Of a DNA stretch of 62,609 bases, positions 56,087 through 62,609 are shown piece after piece. Every line of letters begins with the position of its first letter. Positions within the stretch are counted from its first letter, which is position 1. A program made the translations under genes and the position numbers. The DNA is from Synechococcus sp. AG-670-A05 (GTDB taxonomy: Bacteria > Cyanobacteriota > Cyanobacteriia > PCC-6307 > Cyanobiaceae): NCBI GenBank assembly GCA_003211535.1, contig QCSJ01000002.1, positions 1-62,609 on the forward strand, read 5' to 3'. Below the pieces are notes generated by a model that saw only the letters and a program-made list of their open reading frames with translations, was not told the origin of the DNA and searched no databases.

Positions 56087-57382
56087 TCAGGGCAGCAGCG
56101 GTTGCCAGTTGGGCTGGGGTCGTCCTTGCCAGCGCTGCATCCAATGGCGCACCAGCGGATCCCCTTGTTCCAGCCGTTTCAGCAGGGCCCCGGGTTCCCC
56201 CCCCCGCACCTGCAGCAGCTGGCGGGCCACCAGCTCCCCGGTGCGGCGGCTGGCGTGGACGGCAAGGGCGGCCTGGGCCAGGGCGACGGGAGCGGCCGGC
56301 GCCAAGCTGGCCCCTCCACTCACCGGCACCAGCACTAGTAACAGTTGCTTCAGCAGTCCTAGTCCCAGCTGCACCCCCCCCAGGAGGGCGTTCTGGCCGG
56401 ACAGTTGTTGGAGCAGCTGCCGCGTGGTCGAGGGCGTGAGCGGCATGTCGTAGAGCTGGCAGAGCTGAAGCACCAGGCCGGTGTCGCAGGCCAGGCCACC
56501 CGCCAGATCGAGGGCCATCAATGGGTTCACCGCCACCGCGGTGGCCTTGGTGGCGGCATAGCGGCCGATCAGACCCTGGGCGCTGCGGCGATGCTGCTGC
56601 AACCGCAGTTGCTGGCGTTGCTGCTGGAAGCGATCTGCCTGGCGCAGGCTCTGCAGGGCCAGCAGCAGCTCACCTTCCCGATCGAGCTGGTCGACCAATT
56701 GGTGCTTCAGGGGGCTGACCTGGGCGGGCGCGGTGGTGCTGCGCACTATGCCTTCTGCATCGAGCACCGGCCTGCGCGGGGCCGCCGCCACGGCGGTGAG
56801 GGAAAAATCTCTGTGCAGGCGTGAACGGATGCTGGCCAACAGTTGCGGCAGCTCGTGTTCGGGCCATCGATCGCTGCGGTTGAGCACCAACCGCACGGGT
56901 TTGCCGCTGGCCTTGAGGGTCTCCAGGGCATCGTGGTCACAGCGGGTGAGGTCGCTGTCGATCACCAGCAGCACCAGATCCACCCCCATGGCCACCCGGG
57001 TCGCCAGGCGTGTGCGGCCAGCGGCATCAATTTCATCGATGCCAGGGGTGTCGATCAACTCCACCCGCCGTAGACCAGTCAGTTTCAACGGGCAGGTCAC
57101 AGCCTTTTGGCGGCGGGTGCTGCCATGGGCCACATCGGTTTCGAGCAGCTGTTGGCCGACCAGGGCATTGATCAGGCTTGACTTGCCAACCCCCACGCGA
57201 CCAAAGACGGCAATCCGGAGCACCCTCTGTTCAAGCCGCTGCAGCTGACGGTCCAGCAGCGACAGCTCCCCCCGTAGTAATCCCTGTTCGCGTAGGTTCA
57301 ATTGCAGATCTCGCCGCCAGCAACTCAGCAGCTGTCGGCAGCGTTCGGTGGTGGCGGGAGGCATGGACACCATGACCGTCAT
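56087..57382 (-). CDS. Membrane-linked GTPase with DUF697-like C-terminus
   Basis: A 431-residue protein from the ATG at 57382, overlapping the previous stop (ATGA). It has G1 FGRVGVGKSSLINALVG, G3 DTPGIDEI, and a G4 VLNRSDRWPE, the last being NRSD in place of NKxD. The C-terminal part has two hydrophobic stretches, as in YcjF/DUF697-containing GTPases. Role in the envelope is likely but unproven. It is upstream of nadD and nadE in one operon. Confidence 0.85.
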   Translation of the reverse strand: MTVMVSMPPATTERCRQLLSCWRRDLQLNLREQGLLRGELSLLDRQLQRLEQRVLRIAVFGRVGVGKSSLINALVGQQLLETDVAHGSTRRQKAVTCPLKLTGLRRVELIDTPGIDEIDAAGRTRLATRVAMGVDLVLLVIDSDLTRCDHDALETLKASGKPVRLVLNRSDRWPEHELPQLLASIRSRLHRDFSLTAVAAAPRRPVLDAEGIVRSTTAPAQVSPLKHQLVDQLDREGELLLALQSLRQADRFQQQRQQLRLQQHRRSAQGLIGRYAATKATAVAVNPLMALDLAGGLACDTGLVLQLCQLYDMPLTPSTTRQLLQQLSGQNALLGGVQLGLGLLKQLLLVLVPVSGGASLAPAAPVALAQAALAVHASRRTGELVARQLLQVRGGEPGALLKRLEQGDPLVRHWMQRWQGRPQPNWQPLLP

Positions 57383-58377
57383 GTTGCCGGCTTGCGCCAC
57401 CAGCCCGCTAGAACTGCTAGGACGGCCTCCGCGCCGATCACCCCGACGAAACCGCCGAATTCATCCACAACTACTCTTACACCGCTGCTGTCGCGACGGA
57501 ATCCCGTGAGCAGCCGATCAGCCCGGATCATTTCCGGGACGTAGTCCACCGGTTCGCAGAGATCTACAGGAGTGAGCAAGCCGCGGTTCTCCAGCAGCGC
57601 CTTCAGCAGTCGTCCGCGGTTGGCCACCCCCAGCACCTTGTCCACCTGGTCACCCAGCACCACCCACCAGGGGGCATTGTTGCTGAGCAGCAGTGCCCGC
57701 TGGGCTTCGAGGCTGAGGCTGCCGTCCAGGGTTGGGGCCGACACCCGCGGTGTCATCAGATCACGGGCTGTGAGGTCGTTGAGCTGGAAAACCTTGCCGA
57801 TCATCGCGGCTTCGTCAGCTTCGATTTCCCCCTTCTGGGACCCTAGGCGGGCCAGCAGGCGGATCTCCTCTTCGTTGGTGGTGATCTCCGATTCGGCCGT
57901 GATTGCCGGCAGCAGCCGTTCCAGGAGCAGCACCAGCGGGCTTAGCAGAAGGCCTAGCCAGTGTAGGAGCGGCGCAGCGGCCAAGGAGACGGGCAGGGCC
58001 AAGCGGCTGCCGAGGGCCTTGGGCAGGATCTCCCCCAGCAGCATCACTAGCACCGTGAGGCATATGGAAAAGAGAGGCAGGGCTGCGCCACCGATGCCCC
58101 GCTGCTCGAACACCCAGGCGGCGTAACCGCCCAGCATCAGGCTGCCGAAGATGTTGAAGCCGTTGTTGGCGATCACCAGCACCGACAGGGTGCGGCCTAG
58201 TCGCTGGCGCAGCTTGGCCAGCCGGCGGGAGCCGGCCACCGGCCTGCTGCGGGCCGCCAGTTCATGCACCCGGATTGGGTTAACCGTGAGCAGGGCCGCT
58301 TCCACGCCCGAGCACAGGGCCGATCCCAGCAGCACCACCAGCACCAACAGCAGCAGCACCAGCAGGTCGGAACGCAT
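57379..58377 (-). CDS. CNNM/CorC-type membrane protein with CBS domains
   Basis: A 332-residue protein. An N-terminal DUF21 domain has about four membrane segments (SDLLVLLLLVLVVLLGSAL; SVLVIANNGFNIFGSLML; LTVLVMLLGEILPKALG). Two CBS motifs follow (NDLTARDLMTPRVSAPTLDG; VVVDEFGGFVGVIGAE). The family transports or regulates Mg2+/Co2+. The usual CorC_HlyC C-terminal domain is missing. It leads the operon with the GTPase and nadD/nadE. Confidence 0.88.
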   Translation of the reverse strand: MRSDLLVLLLLVLVVLLGSALCSGVEAALLTVNPIRVHELAARSRPVAGSRRLAKLRQRLGRTLSVLVIANNGFNIFGSLMLGGYAAWVFEQRGIGGAALPLFSICLTVLVMLLGEILPKALGSRLALPVSLAAAPLLHWLGLLLSPLVLLLERLLPAITAESEITTNEEEIRLLARLGSQKGEIEADEAAMIGKVFQLNDLTARDLMTPRVSAPTLDGSLSLEAQRALLLSNNAPWWVVLGDQVDKVLGVANRGRLLKALLENRGLLTPVDLCEPVDYVPEMIRADRLLTGFRRDSSGVRVVVDEFGGFVGVIGAEAVLAVLAGWWRKPAT

Positions 58378-58464
58378 CAGAGTCCGGCGTGACTGCCATC
58401 GTATCGATGCTTCCCGGTTGCACCAGCCGAGCTGCCATCCTGATCAACTTAGGCTCACTCCGGC

Positions 58465-59793
58465 GTGCACGAATTCGACCCCAGCATCCACGCCAGCCGG
58501 CGGCAGCGCTTTCTCGATCAGCTTGGTGCGGCAGCAGCCGTGATCCCGGCGGCCCCGCTGGTAACCCATCACGCCGATTGTGAGTGGCCCTTCCGTCAGG
58601 ACAGCGACTTTTTCTATCTGACAGGATTTGATGAACCGGATGCTGTGGCTCTGCTACTGCCCCACCGCCCCGAGGGTGAACGGTTCGTGTTGTTCGTGCA
58701 GCCCAAGGATCCGGCGGCGGAGGTGTGGACCGGTTTCCGCTGGGGCACCGAAGGGGCCGTGGAGCGTTACGGGGCAGACATCGCTATGCCGCTCGATCAG
58801 CTGAGCGCTCGCTTGCCGGAGTTTCTCGATGGGGCCGAAGCGATCGCCTTCCGCGTCGGCCGTCATCCTGAGATTGAACCACTGGTACTGACGGCCTGGG
58901 GGCGCCAGCTCGACAGCTACGCCCGCTCCGGCAAAGCGGCCCTGGGGCTAGTGGCACCGACACCGATCCTGCACCGGCTGCGGCTGCGCAAGGAAGCCTA
59001 TGAACTGGACCGGATGCGGGAGGCCTGCCGGATTTCTGCGGAGGCCCATGAGCTGGCGCGGGCCATGACCCGCCCGGGCATGCATGAGTCCGAAGTGCAG
59101 GCCGCGATCGAAGCTCATTTCCGTTCAGCCGGGGCCCGCGGACCGGCCTATGGCTCGATCGTGGCCGGCGGCGACAACGCCTGCGTGTTGCACTACACCG
59201 CTAACACCTCTGTGCTGCAGGACGGAGAACTGCTGCTGATCGATGCCGGCTGCTCGATCGCCGATTACTACAACGGCGACATCACTCGCACCTTCCCGAT
59301 CAACGGTCGTTTCAGCGCCGAACAGCGCGATCTCTACAGCCTTGTGCTGGCGGCGCAGGAGGCGGCTATTGCCGTCGTCGGGCCGGGTGGAACGGCAGAA
59401 CATGTCCACGCCACGGCTCTGCGGGTGCTGGTGGAGGGCCTGGTGGAGCTGGGGCTGCTGCTGGGCGACATCGACGGGATCATTGAGCGCGGTGATTACC
59501 GCCACCTCTATATGCATCGCACCGGCCACTGGCTTGGGCTGGATGTGCACGATGTGGGGGCTTACCGCCTCGGGGAGCAGCCCTCTGAGCTGGAGGCCGG
59601 CATGGTATTGACCGTGGAACCTGGGCTCTATGTGAGTGACCGCCTGGCCGTGCCGGAGGGCCAACCGGAGATTAACGACCGCTGGAAGGGCATCGGCATC
59701 CGCATCGAAGATGATGTGGCGGTGACCGACGGCGGCTATGAGGTGCTGACGGCTGTTGCGCAGAAGAGCCTGGCGGCCATGGAGCGGCTTTAG
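58465..59793 (+). CDS. pepP: Xaa-Pro aminopeptidase (aminopeptidase P)
   Basis: A 442-residue protein of the M24 family, starting at a GTG or at the Met read at 58465. The AMP_N domain (RQRFLDQLGAAAAVIPAAPL; DSDFFYLTGFDEPDAVALLL) precedes the pita-bread fold. Metal ligands are visible: IDAGCSIADYYNGDITRTF (two Asp), HRTGHWLGLDVHD (His), VEPGLYV and GIGIRIEDDV (two Glu). It cleaves N-terminal residues before Pro. Confidence 0.95.
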   Translation: MHEFDPSIHASRRQRFLDQLGAAAAVIPAAPLVTHHADCEWPFRQDSDFFYLTGFDEPDAVALLLPHRPEGERFVLFVQPKDPAAEVWTGFRWGTEGAVERYGADIAMPLDQLSARLPEFLDGAEAIAFRVGRHPEIEPLVLTAWGRQLDSYARSGKAALGLVAPTPILHRLRLRKEAYELDRMREACRISAEAHELARAMTRPGMHESEVQAAIEAHFRSAGARGPAYGSIVAGGDNACVLHYTANTSVLQDGELLLIDAGCSIADYYNGDITRTFPINGRFSAEQRDLYSLVLAAQEAAIAVVGPGGTAEHVHATALRVLVEGLVELGLLLGDIDGIIERGDYRHLYMHRTGHWLGLDVHDVGAYRLGEQPSELEAGMVLTVEPGLYVSDRLAVPEGQPEINDRWKGIGIRIEDDVAVTDGGYEVLTAVAQKSLAAMERL

Positions 59794-59816
59794 GGATTAC
59801 GGGCGGAATGTGTCGG

Positions 59817-60566
59817 TCATGGTGTGAATCCGTCCTGAATCATGGGGAGAAGGTCCCGGGTTGCGCCCAGAGTGTGGTCGGCGCCTAGCTGTTGCAGCTG
59901 CCGGTTATACGTCACAACATCGGTAATGTGCGGTGGGGCCACAGCAATGCTGATCCAGGGAAACTCCGGCCGCCGTTCGCGGGCATTGAGCACAGTTTGC
60001 ACATCGGCCACTGTGTCGCCGATGTAAGCGATCCAGCGGGGAACTTCCCCGGCTGCCAGCTGCTCGGCCAAGCGAATCAGGCCGGAGGGATCAGGCTTGT
60101 CCGGTGCATCGCCCATGGCGATCAGTGGGGGATCACTTAGACCAAGCCGCTGCTGCAGCACGTAGCGGGCGGAAGGTGGTTCTGCTCCGCTGACGAAGCC
60201 CCAGCGGATGTGTTGCCGGCTCAGCTCCTCGAAGAAGACTCGGTCCACCAGCAGCGGTTCGTCACCGATGAAGCCTTGCCAATGCGTCGGATTACCTTCG
60301 GGATCACCGCCGAAGTAGAAGCCGCTGAACACCTCGATCAGGGCTCGTCGGCTTGGAACATAGGTACCATGGCGACGCAGCAGTTCCAGGCTGGCGTCCC
60401 AGTCGTTGTTCCAGTTGCCTTCGGCCTTGAGGGCATCGATGACAGCTGCCGTTGGGCGCCAGCCGCTGAAGTGCTCAACTGTGACCTGGAGTGCGCGCCG
60501 GTAACTGCCGGCAACATCACGGATGACACCGTCGATGTCGAATAGCAGGATCGCGGGAAGGACCAG
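59817..60566 (-). CDS. HAD-family phosphatase (TIGR01548-like)
   Basis: About 249 residues. The nucleophile motif [36 protein letters not shown] (motif II Ser), and [17 protein letters not shown] (motif IV) form a complete HAD core. The start is uncertain: no ATG, GTG or TTG lies near the natural N-terminus, and the frame stays open to 60806 over the divergent PSRP-3 gene. The listed end is a CTG codon just before the core; the next ATG, at 60629, would overlap PSRP-3. Confidence 0.8.
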   Translation of the reverse strand: MVLPAILLFDIDGVIRDVAGSYRRALQVTVEHFSGWRPTAAVIDALKAEGNWNNDWDASLELLRRHGTYVPSRRALIEVFSGFYFGGDPEGNPTHWQGFIGDEPLLVDRVFFEELSRQHIRWGFVSGAEPPSARYVLQQRLGLSDPPLIAMGDAPDKPDPSGLIRLAEQLAAGEVPRWIAYIGDTVADVQTVLNARERRPEFPWISIAVAPPHITDVVTYNRQLQQLGADHTLGATRDLLPMIQDGFTP

Positions 60567-60627
60567 GAAATTCTTTTTAGCGGCTGTTAGATTAGTAGTT
60601 TGTAATTCTGTCTTGAGCGCTGACACC

Positions 60628-61149
60628 ATGACGGTCACCGAAGGTGCTGCCACCACCGACCAGGAGGTCGCGACTCCGGCCGCCGACGCTGTTGAAGGTG
60701 CTACCCAGGCAGCGGCAGCTGAAACCACTGACAAGCCAGCTGCCAACGAGGGCGAACGCCGTCCTATGTTGCGCGGTGCTGCAGCCGCTTTGGCTTCCGC
60801 AACCATCGACGCTGACGGTGTTCCCTCCGGTTACACCCCCAAGGCCGATGAAGGCCGCTTTCTGCTGAAGATTCTTTGGCTCCCCGAAAACGTCGCCCTG
60901 GCGGTAGACCAGATCGTGGGTGGCGGCCCCAGCCCTCTAACCTCCTATTTCTTCTGGCCCCGGGAGGATGCCTGGGAAACCCTCAAGACGGAACTGGAAG
61001 GCAAGAGCTGGATCACCGACAACGAGCGGGTGGATGTTCTCAACCAGGCTACCGAGGTGATCAACTACTGGCAGGAGGAAGGCAAAGGCAAGAGCCTCGA
61101 TGAAGCCAAGGCCAAATTCCCCGAGGTCACCTTCTGCGGTACCGCCTGA
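60628..61149 (+). CDS. ycf65: 30S ribosomal protein PSRP-3 (Ycf65)
   Basis: A 173-residue protein from the ATG at 60628. The C-terminal 100 residues are the PSRP-3/Ycf65 domain: [40 protein letters not shown] and [18 protein letters not shown]. The first 70 residues are an unusual Ala/Thr/Glu-rich, likely unstructured extension. PSRP-3 is part of the small ribosomal subunit in plastids and cyanobacteria. Its start region diverges from the HAD gene. Confidence 0.92.
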   Translation: MTVTEGAATTDQEVATPAADAVEGATQAAAAETTDKPAANEGERRPMLRGAAAALASATIDADGVPSGYTPKADEGRFLLKILWLPENVALAVDQIVGGGPSPLTSYFFWPREDAWETLKTELEGKSWITDNERVDVLNQATEVINYWQEEGKGKSLDEAKAKFPEVTFCGTA

Positions 61150-61210
61150 TTTGTTGAAATTGGTTTGGTTCAAGCCCTGCCGCAAGGTGTGGGGCTTTGT
61201 GACGCCATCA

Positions 61211-61236
61211 AAAAAGCCGGGGAAAAATCCCGGCTT
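61211..61236 (-). terminator. Terminator of the atpD-epsilon unit
   Basis: On the - strand AAGCCGGG pairs with CCCGGCTT around ATTTTTC, and TTTT follows. It sits 29 bp after the epsilon stop. It could also end the PSRP-3 transcript in the opposite sense, less strongly. Confidence 0.85.
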
Positions 61237-61264
61237 GAGAATTTCAATGTTCTGACCGGTGTGT

Positions 61265-61675
61265 TCAGTCGGCAGACTTGCTGGCCTGCATGCGTGCACG
61301 GGCCATGTTCAGCTGCTGCTGAGCCTTGACTTTTTCAGGAGAAGCTGGCTGGCCTTCCATACCATCCGCCACGTTGGTGGCCTTCTGGAAGTCTGCTTCG
61401 GCGGCACTGCCGTCAATAGTGCTGCCCAGTTCGGCCTGATTCACCAACACGGTGACTTCATCGGCATCCACTTCAGCAAAACCGCCCATCAGGGCGATGG
61501 AGTTCCAGCCGCCGTTGGCGCGAACACGGAGTACCCCAATGTCAATCGCGGTGAGCAAGGAAATATGGCCAGGCAAGATGCCGAGCTGACCGGTGGTGCT
61601 GGGCAGGATCACCTCATCGGCGCTGCCATCAAAGACGTTCTGGTCAGGTGCCAGCACGCGGAGGGTGAGGGACAT
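61265..61675 (-). CDS. ATP synthase F1 subunit epsilon
   Basis: A 136-residue protein from the ATG at 61675 (MSLTLRVLAPDQNVFDGSAD). The N-terminal beta-sandwich (EVILPSTTGQLGILPGHISL, VLRVRANGGWNSIALMGGFA) and the C-terminal two-helix part (ASPEKVKAQQQLNMARARMQ) are both present. It is a regulatory rotor subunit. It follows atpD by 73 bp. It is named atpC or atpE depending on the scheme, so no symbol is given. Confidence 0.96.
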   Translation of the reverse strand: MSLTLRVLAPDQNVFDGSADEVILPSTTGQLGILPGHISLLTAIDIGVLRVRANGGWNSIALMGGFAEVDADEVTVLVNQAELGSTIDGSAAEADFQKATNVADGMEGQPASPEKVKAQQQLNMARARMQASKSAD

Positions 61676-61748
61676 GAACCTTGGTTCGGTGGGAGATAGG
61701 GACGTCGGACAATAAGTAAATGGGGTGTTGATTAAACCCCCGACTGGA

Positions 61749-62609
<861 letters not shown>

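Overview
The window is a piece of a marine picocyanobacterial chromosome, most likely marine Synechococcus. The evidence is a complete allophycocyanin core set (apcA, apcB, apcC, apcE), the cyanobacterial split ATP synthase arrangement (atpI-B-E-G-F-H-A-gamma on the + strand and a separate atpD-epsilon unit on the - strand), a plastid-type ribosomal protein PSRP-3/Ycf65, a cyanobacterial P-II protein, and the CcdA/Ccs1 cytochrome c maturation pair. Most of the window is GC-rich and tightly packed. Two stretches are visibly richer in A+T: about 0.5-10.9 kb and 48-50.6 kb. Both carry large exported or cell-surface proteins and look like accessory DNA. No tRNA, rRNA, CRISPR array or intact insertion sequence was seen.

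Layout. (1) 1-460: a frameshifted tyrosine-recombinase remnant ending at a perfect 56-bp palindrome. (2) 0.6-11.3 kb: an accessory surface and secretion region with a DUF2808-like exported protein, a porin with an inserted LysM domain, an SRPBCC protein, an SMP-30-type lactonase or beta-propeller, and a 1691-residue composite multicopper oxidase with FG-GAP, DUF4214-like and RTX segments. (3) 11.4-20.4 kb, - strand: a tightly coupled operon, in order of transcription neuA, three putative glycosyltransferases, a CBS-NeuB-SAF-TIM-barrel fusion, and three sulfotransferases. (4) 20.4-28.0 kb: kpsC, a kpsS-acyltransferase fusion, a ketoacyl-ACP synthase, an acyl carrier protein, an OlsB-like GNAT acyltransferase and a polysaccharide export protein. 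(5) 28-36.4 kb: housekeeping genes purB, glnB, queF, ccs1, ccdA, ftsW and tlyA, plus a decayed amidase-like pseudogene. (6) 36.4-41 kb: the phycobilisome core. (7) 41-47.9 kb: a methyltransferase and the main atp operon. (8) 48-50.2 kb: a six-repeat surface protein. (9) 50.6-62.6 kb: a ferredoxin operon, ald, nadD/nadE with a GTPase and a CNNM-type membrane protein, pepP, a HAD phosphatase, PSRP-3, and atpC plus partial atpD.

How the genes may work together. Regions 3 and 4 are best read as one locus for a capsule-like surface glycan. NeuB and NeuA would make and activate a nonulosonic (sialic-acid-like) sugar. The three glycosyltransferase-like proteins would polymerise or attach it, and the three sulfotransferases would sulfate it. 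KpsC and KpsS would build the Kdo linker on a lipid, and the Wza/KpsD-type protein would take part in export. The unusual part is a local set of lipid genes (ACP, KAS, OlsB-like GNAT, and an acyltransferase fused to KpsS). It suggests that the locus also makes or remodels its own lipid anchor, possibly an aminoacyl lipid rather than ordinary lyso-phosphatidylglycerol. This is inference from domains and neighbourhood; nothing was tested by database search.
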